Below the pieces are notes generated by a model. It did no database searches. It worked only from the letters and a program-made list of their open reading frames with translations, and was not told the origin of the DNA. Positions 44,865 to 53,640 of a stretch of 64,000 nucleotides of DNA are shown here, piece after piece; within the stretch, counting starts at the first letter, position 1, and every line of letters starts with the position of its first letter. Where the stretch lies: NCBI RefSeq assembly GCF_011806405.1, contig NZ_JAATOW010000011.1, positions 1 to 64,000 on the forward strand, written 5' to 3'. Position numbers and translations under genes: made by a program. This stretch comes from Pseudooceanicola sp. HF7 (lineage in GTDB: Bacteria; Pseudomonadota; Alphaproteobacteria; Rhodobacterales; Rhodobacteraceae).

Positions 44865-45754
44865 GGGGGCTTAGGCTGTAGTAGTCAGAGAAAGCAGATG
44901 AATGCGCAAACGAAAGCATAAGTCTGCGCAAGGGGTGTCAAGGGTGAAACGTACCGCCTGGTGCCCCTGGGCTACTCTCTGAAGGACGGTGATAGAGGCG
45001 CCGGGGCAGACGCTCCGGCGCCTTTCGCGTATGAAGGGGATGCGCGGTTCGTGGCGTGAAGGTGCGGATCTTGCGGAGGGCCGTTGTGCTCTCCCTGTAT
45101 GAGCCTGGGCATGGTCCAGTGGGGGTGGCTTGCGATGGTGAGCCCCTGGACACGAGGTCGCTTGGAAACGGTGGGAACTCCGATGAAGACCATGAAGCCG
45201 ACGCATGCTGTCGCTACGATCCTCAGCCGATATCAGCGGCGGAGAAATTGACAGGTGCCCGTCACAGCAACAGATGTCTACGCCGACACCCTTGCTCGCG
45301 TCTGGGGAGACGACGTTGACATCGACCCGGTCGAACGGGGCCTCATCCATCAAAAGCGCCAGAAGGTGATTTCCGGCCGAAGACTGGTCATCCTTCTTGT
45401 CCGCCACCAGCGTGAGATCAGACCTGAGTGACGCCTCCAGGGGGCTTCCTGGGGTGCTGGGCTCAACACCAGCTACGAATACACGAAGCGTCATCGCTCT
45501 TGGGAGCGAATGGTCTGCTTCAAGGGGTCATAGTCACCGCTCACGTCCTGCGCTGCATGATGATCTGTCCTCGAAGGGCGGCGATCGGACGTTCGCTGAG
45601 CTTGAAAACCTGTGGCCGTCAGCCGCAAACATATCGAAAACATTTTTCTCAAAGCGGCCAGTTTGCGGACGGAGCTGACAGCTACTTCGCGCTGGACCTT
45701 TTTCACTGATATATTAGTGTCGATCACGGACATATGACTTAGAAAGAGTTAGAA
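44865..45754. other. Long non-coding or decayed region at the edge of the accessory block
   Basis: Nearly 900 bases without a supportable gene. The first 160 bases end in a strong plus-strand terminator and may encode a small RNA. Beyond 45060 the sequence is less GC-rich, with several overlapping short ORFs on both strands, none resembling a known family. A minus-strand stretch around 45200-45490 reads somewhat protein-like and may be a gene remnant. The last 80 bases are AT-rich and probably hold the promoter of the MscS gene. Confidence 0.45.
44996..45026 (+). terminator. Rho-independent terminator
   Basis: The stem AGGCGCCGG/CCGGCGCCT with the loop GGCAGACGCT is followed by TTCG. It is placed about 130 bases after the nrdJ stop. 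Confidence 0.75.
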
Positions 45755-47515
45755 ATGAGTGCTTTATCGCTGTCCCGGTTGCCCCCCCGATCTCTGAGAC
45801 AGTGGCTCTGGCAGCTTGTTCTTGTGATCATGGTTGGAGTGTGCTGCGCAGGTTTCGCGAATGCTCAATCAGTGCAGATTGGGTCGGAAGCCGAAGCCGA
45901 TATTCCGAGCGCCCCGACGAATTCGCCCCTGGCCCCGCTGCCGCTCGACAGCCCGCGCGCGGCGTTCGGCAGTTTTGAAGCCCTGTCTCAAAACGCGGTC
46001 GGCTCTATCCTGGAGGCAATCGATGTAGCCTCGAATAATGACGCCTTTTTCGACACCGCTGAGGTCAAAGCGCTCAAGGCCGCGGGAATGAGAGAACTGA
46101 TGGCGGCGGCGCAGACCCTAGATCTTTCCGACGTCGCGCCCGAAAGCCGCCGGACCGTCGGGCTGGATGCCGTTTTGCTCCTGAACGAGATACTGAAGCG
46201 CATCGATGTGCCCGATATCTCCGAGGTGCCGCTGAACGTTGAATCCGGGCCCAACAGTGACCAGCCGAGCTGGACCCTGCCAGGAACCGAGATCCGCATG
46301 GTCGGCTTGCCGGATGCCAACGGAAGCCTGCGCTACAAGTTTTCGTCGGACACCGTTGAGCGCTTGCCAGAGTTCTACGATCGCGTGCGTTATCTGCCTC
46401 AGCGGACTGGCAGCGAGATCGACTTTTACAGAACATTCACCCTCGGCCCGGGGCTTTCGGCCCCCATCGAGCTTTACAGCTACCTGACACGCCTGCCGCC
46501 CGCGTTCCTGCGCGACTACGCTGGACAGGCAGCCTGGCAGTGGCTGGCTTTCGGCAGCCTGACGCTCATTCTTTTCGGGGCGAGCGCGATCCTCCTCCTG
46601 CGGGTCTTCGGGCGTTCGGCAAGGGGCTCGCATTTGCCTCGCGCCATAGCGCTTCTGGTCGTCGTGCTTCTTCTGTGGGCCTATGAGTGGGTGAATGATG
46701 AGATGATCAATACGACCGGTCAGCTTCAGGCCGCGATCGAGGTGACTGTGCTTGTGCTGAAGGGGGCGACGCTGGCCTCTCTAGTCATACTGATCTTCAG
46801 TAGTCTGGCGCGGATGGTGCAGACCGTGCCCGGCAGCCGGCGCGCGGGTCTGGACGCAAGTCTTCTCAGGCTGGCGATACGCGTGGTAGGTATCATCCTG
46901 GCCGGGTTCATTCTTGCCACCGTCGCCACGCGGCTGGGCATGCCGCTCTACGGTGTCGTCGCCAGCCTTGGGGTTGGTGGTCTGGCATTGGCCCTTGCCG
47001 TCCGCCCCACTCTGGAGAACTTCATCGGCGGGTTGATCCTCTACGCGGACCGCCCTGTCGCAGTCGGTGAAATGTGCAAGTTCGGCGGGGTCCAGGGCAC
47101 CGTGGAAGCGATCGGTTTGCGATCGACAAAAATCCGCGCGATCGACCGGACCTTGATCACCGTGCAGAATTCCGACTTTGCCGAGATGTCGATCACCAAT
47201 TTCTCAAGGCGGGACGGCAATCAGCTTCAATTCGAATTCGACATGCGTCCCGATGCCGGCGGATCGCATTTGCTTCAGACGATCAACGAGGTCGCCGCGA
47301 AACTCCGCGACGATCATCGCATCCAGAAAGACAGCGTTCGTGTTCTGTTGCGCGAAATGCCAACGGATGCCCTGAGATTGGAAGTACAAGCACAGTCTCT
47401 GATTGCGAACTGGACGGATTTCCTCGACATGCGGCAAGAGCTTCTGCTCGCGCTGCGTGACATGCTGAAAAAGAGCAACGTCGTCCTGAACGACGGTGAC
47501 ATCGTGGAAAGCTGA
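45755..47515 (+). CDS. MscS family mechanosensitive channel with large periplasmic N-terminal region
   Basis: A 586-residue inner-membrane channel. A signal peptide (cleaved near NAQS, residue 38) is followed by about 220 residues of extracytoplasmic sequence, then hydrophobic segments (about 268-290, 295-315, 330-350, 372-395). The pore helix and channel core read VASLGVGGLALALAVRPTLENFIGGL (about 407-432). After this comes the MscS beta domain (VGEMCKFGGVQGTVEAIGLRSTKIR) and the cytoplasmic vestibule. It likely releases solutes on hypo-osmotic shock. The downstream antiporter gene starts 28 bases after its stop. Confidence 0.87.
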   Translation: MSALSLSRLPPRSLRQWLWQLVLVIMVGVCCAGFANAQSVQIGSEAEADIPSAPTNSPLAPLPLDSPRAAFGSFEALSQNAVGSILEAIDVASNNDAFFDTAEVKALKAAGMRELMAAAQTLDLSDVAPESRRTVGLDAVLLLNEILKRIDVPDISEVPLNVESGPNSDQPSWTLPGTEIRMVGLPDANGSLRYKFSSDTVERLPEFYDRVRYLPQRTGSEIDFYRTFTLGPGLSAPIELYSYLTRLPPAFLRDYAGQAAWQWLAFGSLTLILFGASAILLLRVFGRSARGSHLPRAIALLVVVLLLWAYEWVNDEMINTTGQLQAAIEVTVLVLKGATLASLVILIFSSLARMVQTVPGSRRAGLDASLLRLAIRVVGIILAGFILATVATRLGMPLYGVVASLGVGGLALALAVRPTLENFIGGLILYADRPVAVGEMCKFGGVQGTVEAIGLRSTKIRAIDRTLITVQNSDFAEMSITNFSRRDGNQLQFEFDMRPDAGGSHLLQTINEVAAKLRDDHRIQKDSVRVLLREMPTDALRLEVQAQSLIANWTDFLDMRQELLLALRDMLKKSNVVLNDGDIVES

Positions 47516-47543
47516 GCATATCGCAGTGCCAGAGGAGGCCCCC

Positions 47544-48695
47544 TTGTCAGCCACGCAGCCACCGCCCTCATCCAGCTCCGCCCCAAGTGCCCGACGCAGT
47601 CCCTGGGCGCAGGAGTGGTTTCTGGCCGTCACCCTGGCGACCGTTCTGGTCTTTGCCCTCTTCGACGAGGCCATCTCGCCGCTGGTACAGATGCCGTTCG
47701 GCCTCATCGGGATTCTTTCCGTGCTCTTCTTCGTCGTCATGGGCACGGCAATCGGGGTCGTGCGTCATGCAGAGGCCATAGCAGAGCGTCTGGGTGAGCC
47801 GTTCGGCACCCTTGTTCTGACGCTATCGATCACAGGGATCGAGGTCTGCAGCATCACCGCCGTGATGTTGCACGGTGAGAACAATCCCGATCTCGTTCGC
47901 GACACACTCTTCTCTGTGATTATGATCGTCCTCGGTGGGATGATCGGCACCGCGCTTTTGCTCGGCGCGCTCCGCTATAAGGAGCAGGAGTATAACTTGC
48001 AGGGCGCAAACGCCTATATCGGAGTCATCGTCCCGCTAGCGGTCTTCACGCTGATCCTGCCAGACGTCACCACCACGACCACCGGGCCGACCCTGTCGAC
48101 CATGCAGAAAGTCATGGTTGGCGCAATGTCGGCGGGCCTCTTCGTGGTGTTTCTGGCGCTACAGACCGGGCGCCACCGGGCGTACTTTTCGACGCCGGAA
48201 GAAAACCGAGAGAGCGGTGAGCATGGCGCATCGGACGACCAGTCTTCGCTTCTGCGCCACCTCCTTATGCTGATTGTCTACATTGTGCCCGTGGTCTACC
48301 TTGTGGAGAAGTTGGCGACTCCGATCGACTACGTGATCGAGACCCTACATGCGCCACAGGCATTAGGCGGCGTGATCATGGCCATCCTTGTCGCCACGCC
48401 CGAAGGGGTCGGCGGCGTCAAATCGGCACTTTCTAACCGCCTTCAGAGCTCAATCAACATCTTTCTCGGGTCTGTTCTGGCCACGATCGGTCTGACGGTG
48501 CCAGTGATGCTGGTCGTCGCAAGCATGCTCGGGCTGGATCTTAACCTCGGCCTTTCGCCGACACAGATGGTGCTTCTCATCACGATGCTGGCCGCCTGCA
48601 TCATTACATTCTCCAGTAGGCGAACAAACCTTATGCAAGGCGCTGTTCATCTGCTGCTATTCATGGCCTTCATCCTGTTGCTTTTTCAATCGTAA
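47544..48695 (+). CDS. Calcium:proton antiporter (CaCA/ChaA-like)
   Basis: A 383-residue inner-membrane exchanger with about eleven hydrophobic segments. The two alpha-repeat signatures are GEPFGTLVLTLSITGIEV (near 84-101) and ATPEGVGGVKSALSNRLQSS (near 285-305), as in ChaA proteins. It exports Ca2+ or Na+/K+ in exchange for protons. The start is inferred to be a TTG with AGAGGAGG five bases upstream; an in-frame GTG at 47526 is an alternative. It probably forms an operon with the MscS gene. Confidence 0.85.
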   Translation: MSATQPPPSSSSAPSARRSPWAQEWFLAVTLATVLVFALFDEAISPLVQMPFGLIGILSVLFFVVMGTAIGVVRHAEAIAERLGEPFGTLVLTLSITGIEVCSITAVMLHGENNPDLVRDTLFSVIMIVLGGMIGTALLLGALRYKEQEYNLQGANAYIGVIVPLAVFTLILPDVTTTTTGPTLSTMQKVMVGAMSAGLFVVFLALQTGRHRAYFSTPEENRESGEHGASDDQSSLLRHLLMLIVYIVPVVYLVEKLATPIDYVIETLHAPQALGGVIMAILVATPEGVGGVKSALSNRLQSSINIFLGSVLATIGLTVPVMLVVASMLGLDLNLGLSPTQMVLLITMLAACIITFSSRRTNLMQGAVHLLLFMAFILLLFQS

Positions 48696-49057
48696 TGCCA
48701 AAACGACGACCCTTCCATGAACTTACTTTTGGGACGGGGCTACTATATTTTCAGTGTCCGTTTATGGCAGCGTCAGCCCAAAGGCGGCACCGCTGATAGC
48801 GGCCCCGAAGCTGTCATTGCTTGGGCACGCCGGATGGCCGCTTAGTCCCGGATAGCAAACCTCCGACCGCAACTTGCAACCGGAAACTCGGCAAACGGTA
48901 GCTTTGGCTGGACGCGCTGCACCTGACTGGGCCGGAGTTAGAGGTCTACACTAAGCCGTTCTTAACGCCCAGCGACGCCCGGCGGCCCAGACTTTGCAAA
49001 GGGTGCTTTCTTCACAGTGCCGACCTTGGTGCGCGGCTTGGCATGCGGGTTTCAGTT
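48696..49057. other. Intergenic region left of the IS remnant
   Basis: About 360 bases, mixed composition. No ORF, RNA gene or clear repeat is recognised. It may include mobile-element debris. Confidence 0.35.
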
Positions 49058-50022
49058 GCTAGGCTCAAGACCCATAGCCAGTAGATGACGATAGCGGCGA
49101 GAGCGATGGCCGAGAGGAAGACCTTGGGGCACCTGTCGTATCGCGTGGCCACCCGCCGCCAGTCCTTGAGCCTGCCGAACATGATCTCGATCGCTGCCCG
49201 GCAGTGCATTGCGGAGCAATGTCACGAGAGGGGCGGTTGCGCCGCTTGTATCGGCGCTTGTCGTATTTCACCGGCGTCTTCCGTTGTTTCCGGCCGGGGA
49301 TGCAGGCGGGTATCCCCTTGTCTTGCAACGCTTCCCGAAACCAGTCGGCGTCGTAGCCGCGACCGCCGAGCAGCCAATCAACATCCGGCAGTCTGTCGCA
49401 AAGAGCCCGCGCACCGATGTAGTCGCTCACCTGCCCGGTAGTGACGAACAGGTTGAGTGGACGTCCCTGGATGTCGCAGATGGCGTGCAATTTCGTGTTC
49501 CGTTTCCTAATCCCTCAACCCCCTTGGTTCGTCCGGTCAGGCGACCGCGCCCCCCTTTTTGACACCCAGACTGGACGCCGTGCGGTGAGCCTTCAGGTAA
49601 TTGCGCAGGCTCACTCGAGCGCATGGCGTTCGCCTGCTCACGTCGATCATTACGGTCTTCTTCTGGCCGTGCTCGGCAACCAGTCCCGCCATCATCTTCG
49701 CGAAGATGCCCTGTTCGTGGCTTCTCTCGGACCGATGGCGTTCAGCCACTCACCTCCACCGCTTCGAACGATTGTAGAGCGTCTTGTGGGGGCCGTATGC
49801 GGCAGAGGCATCGCGCACCGCAAGCCGTTAGGATTTATGAAGATAATCCCACTCAACACGCGCCGATCATCAACGCGCGGCTTGCCATGGGACTTCGGGA
49901 ATTAGGGCCCTAGACGCGCCATCTGCGCATCGCTCAGCCAGAAGAGATCAGACATACTACCGCTCGATTTGCGTGCGGTGAATAATGCCCTTCGGCTCAA
50001 ATCAATGGGTCCTGAGCCTAGC
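49058..50022. mobile_element. Decayed IS5-family (IS427-like) insertion sequence
   Basis: About 965 bases bounded by inverted repeats: GCTAGGCTCAAGACCCAT (49058-49075) and ATGGGTCCTGAGCCTAGC (50005-50022), matching at 17 of 18 positions. A CTAG lies within each end, so a TA target duplication is possible. It carries one minus-strand transposase frame that is broken. Confidence 0.82.
49076..49955 (-). pseudogene. IS5/IS427-type transposase, disrupted by frameshifts and a stop
   Basis: The pieces in order are: MSDLFWLSDAQMARLGP then a stop; SHGKPRVDDRRVLSGIIF; MMAGLVAEHGQKKTVMID (49700-49650); KAHRTASSLGVKKGG; HAICDIQGRPLNLFVTTGQVSDYIGAR; GGRGYDADWFREAL; KRKTPVKYDKRRYKRRNR; and, in another frame, IEIMFGRLKDWRRVATRYDRCPKVFLSA with IVIYWL. 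The DDE catalytic regions are recognisable, but at least one internal stop and several frame changes make it inactive. Confidence 0.85.
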
Positions 50023-50154
50023 AGTCCGGGTCCTCTCAAGTTGGGCCGAAGTAGGGCTGGAACACTGACCTTTTAGCCCTATTGATTTAATTGCCAGCGC
50101 AATCATTTGCTGCCAATCTTCTCGCAGGAACGTTCAAAAACCGGAGATCCCGTT

Positions 50155-50421
50155 ATGCGCTGCCTGCCTTTTCTCGCTCTTCCTGTCGTGCTTTTCGCCT
50201 GCACCGAGGCCGAAACCGAAGCCCTGATCGAAGATCCGTCAGCCTTTTCCTGCCGGGAACGCGCTGTTGCCACGATGTCCGTGGGCTTCGAAGAGACGGT
50301 GGCTCGTCCGCTCAACACCGATATCTTCGGGACTCAGAACTACGAAGTCGGCGCGGCTGGCCAACGCTTCCGCTGCACCCTGAATTCCGACGGCAATATC
50401 ATCCTCTTCCGGCGCATCTGA
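50155..50421 (+). CDS. Small lipoprotein, unknown function
   Basis: An 88-residue exported protein. The signal peptide MRCLPFLALPVVLFAC ends in the lipobox LFAC, so Cys16 should be lipidated. The rest has two further cysteines (FSCRE and FRCTLN, near 31 and 75) that could form a disulfide, around a short beta-like domain. The ATG at 50155 has GGAGATC before it. Its position 43 bases before the MFS gene suggests shared transcription. Confidence 0.7.
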   Translation: MRCLPFLALPVVLFACTEAETEALIEDPSAFSCRERAVATMSVGFEETVARPLNTDIFGTQNYEVGAAGQRFRCTLNSDGNIILFRRI

Positions 50422-50464
50422 CGGTGCGTCCGGAGCCGTGTGTCGGCACAGCTGAAGATCGGAC

Positions 50465-51706
50465 ATGACAGAGCAACCTGCCCGGACCTCCAGTTCGAAC
50501 AAGGCGATACGGCGCGGCGCCTGGAGCGCGTTCGCCATCGTCTCCATCTTCTTCCTGTTCGAGTTCGTTGCACGGATTGAACCGTCGCTGGCATCTGGCG
50601 AAATCGCCGGTTGGTTTGGTCTGACCAATGGCGGTTTCGGCACGTTGTCGAGCGTATTCTTCTGGATCTATGCCCCGATGCAGCTTGTCGTAGGGCTGGT
50701 CCTGGATCGTTACGGGCCACGCCGGTTTGTCTTGCCCGCCATCGTGGTCTTGTCGGCGGGTGTCGCGCTCTTTGCCGCTACGTCGAACCTGTTCCTCGCA
50801 GGCCTCGGACGGTTCCTCACGGGCCTTGGCGCATCCTTCGCTTTCGTGAGCGCCTTGTACGTGGTGAACCACTGGTTCGCCCCATCTCGGTTTGCCGTGC
50901 TTTCCGGTGCTGTCAATGCAATCGGGATGCTGGGAACAGCGATCGGAGCTGTCGCGCTCACGGGCATCATCGAGGTCGTGGGGTGGCGCACCGTGTTCTT
51001 CGCCAGCGCCGCAGCCGGTGTCGTCCTGTTTCTTGCCGCGGTTTTCCTGTTGCAGGATGCAGAGGATCTGACAGCCGAAACCCTGCCTTTTTTGGCGCCA
51101 CTCAAGCGCGTCGTTCGGGAAAAGCGTGTGTGGTGGATCGCCATCCTCGGAGCGCTCTACTACATGCCGGTGAATGTCTTTGGGGGCCTCTGGGGCGAAG
51201 CCGAACTGACAACCGATCACAGGCTGACGGCCGTGAATGCAGAGACCGCGGTTTCCATGATTTTCTGGGGCATGGCGGTGGGTTCGATGGCGGCGGGGTG
51301 GGTGTCCGACCGTATCGGGCACCGAAAATGGATCGTCGCATCCAATGCCACCCTCGCGGCCGTTTTTTACAGCGTGGCCATCTACTCTGGAAGCGTATCG
51401 CCCGTCTTCATTTCAACGATGCTTTTCATGGGTGGCTTGATGGGCGGCGCTCAAATGCTCACCTTTGCAATGGTGAAAGAGGGGCAGGCAAAAGACGTTA
51501 GCGGAACCGTGATCGCCTTCACCAACATGATCGGCATTGGGGGAGCGCTGATCTTTCAGCCACTTACCGGAATGATAATCGACATGACCGGCGGCGTGTT
51601 CGGAATTGCGTTGTCGATGATCCCGCTCAGCCTGCTCGCCAGTTCGGCCATGGCACTGGCTCTGAAAGAAAAGAGACATCAAGATCATATGGATAAGACA
51701 GTATAA
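50465..51706 (+). CDS. MFS transporter
   Basis: A 413-residue inner-membrane protein with twelve predicted hydrophobic segments. The loop 2-3 motif reads LDRYGPRR (near 79) and the equivalent motif in the second half is SDRIGHRK (near 281). It is closest in feel to the organic-anion or nitrate-like MFS branch, but no substrate can be assigned. A short cytosolic N-terminus precedes the first helix. Downstream is a gene-poor gap of about 350 bases. Confidence 0.85.
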   Translation: MTEQPARTSSSNKAIRRGAWSAFAIVSIFFLFEFVARIEPSLASGEIAGWFGLTNGGFGTLSSVFFWIYAPMQLVVGLVLDRYGPRRFVLPAIVVLSAGVALFAATSNLFLAGLGRFLTGLGASFAFVSALYVVNHWFAPSRFAVLSGAVNAIGMLGTAIGAVALTGIIEVVGWRTVFFASAAAGVVLFLAAVFLLQDAEDLTAETLPFLAPLKRVVREKRVWWIAILGALYYMPVNVFGGLWGEAELTTDHRLTAVNAETAVSMIFWGMAVGSMAAGWVSDRIGHRKWIVASNATLAAVFYSVAIYSGSVSPVFISTMLFMGGLMGGAQMLTFAMVKEGQAKDVSGTVIAFTNMIGIGGALIFQPLTGMIIDMTGGVFGIALSMIPLSLLASSAMALALKEKRHQDHMDKTV

Positions 51707-52053
51707 TGAGCCCCCGCTTTTCTTCGCGCCACAGCATCTTAAGCGAGTGCGGCGAGCGGCGAGAATTTCAGCTGTCTCAACTAGTCCAAACCTCGGGTTT
51801 CGAGCGCTGAACAGTGATAAAAGCGATCTTTTCTGCAGGCACGAGTATACGGCTGGGTATCCAGCGCGGGATCAAGTTGTCTGTCCGTTCACCAAGCGCA
51901 AAGCAGACAACCATTATCGGTGCGACTCTCCACCGGCGGACCGTGCGCGAGAGCGCTGGACACAACAGCTGTCCCATCGCCCGAACGACCTAAGCTTGCG
52001 TGAAACCTGCAAGCTTCCAGACACTGTCTTCGCTGGGCCCAATCAGCTGTTCG
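51707..52053. other. Gene-poor spacer
   Basis: About 350 bases between convergent genes, AT-richer than the rest of the window. No supportable ORF, terminator or repeat is seen. Confidence 0.4.
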
Positions 52054-52464
52054 TCAGGATGTTGCAGACGCCATGCCCTCTGACAGCAGGTTCTTGGCGA
52101 CATCCATCGCCTCTGTGCGAGTGACTGCAATCCTCAACGGAAAGCCCCAGAACTTGGAGAAGACCGCGCCGAGAGTCTTGAAGGCCAGGCGCTTGGCGCC
52201 GCTCGGCTCAATCACGATCATCGCCAGCACTAGCGTCCGCAGCTCGGCCTTGTGCTTCTTCATCCAAAGCGTGGTGCGCTTCTTTTCCTCCTGGCTGTGG
52301 TCGTGGTCTTCCTCTTCTGTCGGAGCATTGTCGCTCAGGATCACGAAGGGGGCGCCGCGCTTCAGGCAAAGCTCCAACGCCGCGAAATCCGCGTCATGGT
52401 CGTGATCGGGCGCTTCGTCATAGCTCATCCAGACAAGCGGGAAGTTCGTGATATCCAAGGGCAT
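52054..52464 (-). CDS. Hypothetical protein (SpoIIAA/STAS-like fold possible)
   Basis: A 136-residue soluble protein with an Asp/His-rich stretch (DEAPDHDHDADF near 15-26) and an acidic/His motif (EEEDHDHSQEEKK near 45-57). The C-terminal half (LRTLVLAMIVIEPSGAKRLAFKTLGAVFSKFWGFPLRIAVT) resembles small single-domain proteins that follow an alpha/beta pattern, but no family is firmly recognised. The ATG at 52464 follows CAGGAGA seven bases upstream. It is divergent from the AraC gene, so the regulator may act on it. Confidence 0.65.
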   Translation of the reverse strand: MPLDITNFPLVWMSYDEAPDHDHDADFAALELCLKRGAPFVILSDNAPTEEEDHDHSQEEKKRTTLWMKKHKAELRTLVLAMIVIEPSGAKRLAFKTLGAVFSKFWGFPLRIAVTRTEAMDVAKNLLSEGMASATS

Positions 52465-52665
52465 GGGCCGTCTCCTGACGAGAATGGATGGCTTCAGGAC
52501 GGGCGAATGTGCCGCCACATGAAGATAAGCGCGACAGCCGAGGACGAGCATCGCCGGGTCGATCGCGCGCCTCACAGCAATAGGCCTGCCGGCGCATGGC
52601 GTCATTGCGCAATCCAGCCACAATATGTTTCAATCCGGCCTGATCTGATAAACCAGAGGTCTGAG

Positions 52666-53466
52666 ATGGATCTGGACGCCCGTCGTGAGTGGCTCGCCTA
52701 TGTCGATGAGATCCCGCGTGCGCTGGTGGCAGCCAATGCGGTCGCCACCCTTGACGCGCTGGAGCAATCGCCCCGGCATCACCATCAGAAGGCGCAACTG
52801 CTTTTTACGGTGCGTGGCGTCGTCAATTGCGAGGTCGATGGCGCAGTCTGGATCGTACCGCCACAATGCGCCGTGTGGATTCCCGCCGGGCTGCCGCATT
52901 CCGTTTTCGGCTCTGGCGAGGTGGAGTGCCTCTCTCTGTTCATTGATCCTCCCGAAGCCCCGAACCTGCCGAAAGACTGCTGCACGATCACGGTGTCGCG
53001 GTTTTTCCGTGAGTTGCTGATGCGGGCGAACGCTCTGCCGGACCTCTATGACGTCGACGGTCCGGATGGCCGGATCGTCTCCGTTCTCTTCGATGAGTTG
53101 GCTGCGGCGCCGGTCGAGGACCTCTGCCTGCCCATTCCTGGCGATCCGCGTCTGAAGAAGCTTACCGACCTGTTGATCGCGGCGCCTGCGGATCATGCGA
53201 GCGTCGCGGAGTGGGCGTCCCGTGTCGCGCTCAGCGAGCGCAGCCTGAGCCGTCTGTTGGCCGACGAGCTGGGCATGAGCTTCGGCCGTTGGCGCCGGCA
53301 GTTGCATATCGTGCTTGCCTTGCGGCGGCTGAGCGCTGGTCAGTCGGTTCAGACCGTCGCCATCGATCTTGGCTATGAAAGCGCCAGCAGTTTCGTGACC
53401 ATGTTTCGAAAGATGGTCGGCAAACCGCCAAGCCGCTATCTGCTTGAGCGAAGTCGTTTGCGATAG
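52666..53466 (+). CDS. AraC family transcriptional regulator
   Basis: A 266-residue regulator. The N-terminal cupin-like sensor domain has the pattern RHHHQKAQLLFTVRG (near 36-50) and PPQCAVWIPAGLPHSV (near 64-79). Two helix-turn-helix motifs follow near residues 184-204 (ASRVALSERSLSRLL) and 231-256 (VQTVAIDLGYESASSFVTMFRK), the second being the hallmark of the family. The effector is unknown; it is divergent from an unknown gene. The ATG at 52666 was chosen because the cupin domain starts soon after. Confidence 0.9.
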   Translation: MDLDARREWLAYVDEIPRALVAANAVATLDALEQSPRHHHQKAQLLFTVRGVVNCEVDGAVWIVPPQCAVWIPAGLPHSVFGSGEVECLSLFIDPPEAPNLPKDCCTITVSRFFRELLMRANALPDLYDVDGPDGRIVSVLFDELAAAPVEDLCLPIPGDPRLKKLTDLLIAAPADHASVAEWASRVALSERSLSRLLADELGMSFGRWRRQLHIVLALRRLSAGQSVQTVAIDLGYESASSFVTMFRKMVGKPPSRYLLERSRLR

Positions 53467-53640
53467 GGCGGGGCGATAGGACCTACCGAGTGTCGTCGGC
53501 AATCACGGCTTGGCATATGCTCCGGCCTGGCCCGCGCCCAGAAGATTGACGTTCGGGATACCATTTGAGAAGTCATGGGAACCGCGCGGCGTGAGATCCG
53601 TTAGGCAAATAGAAATTATTTCAAAACGAAAGTTCCTGTC

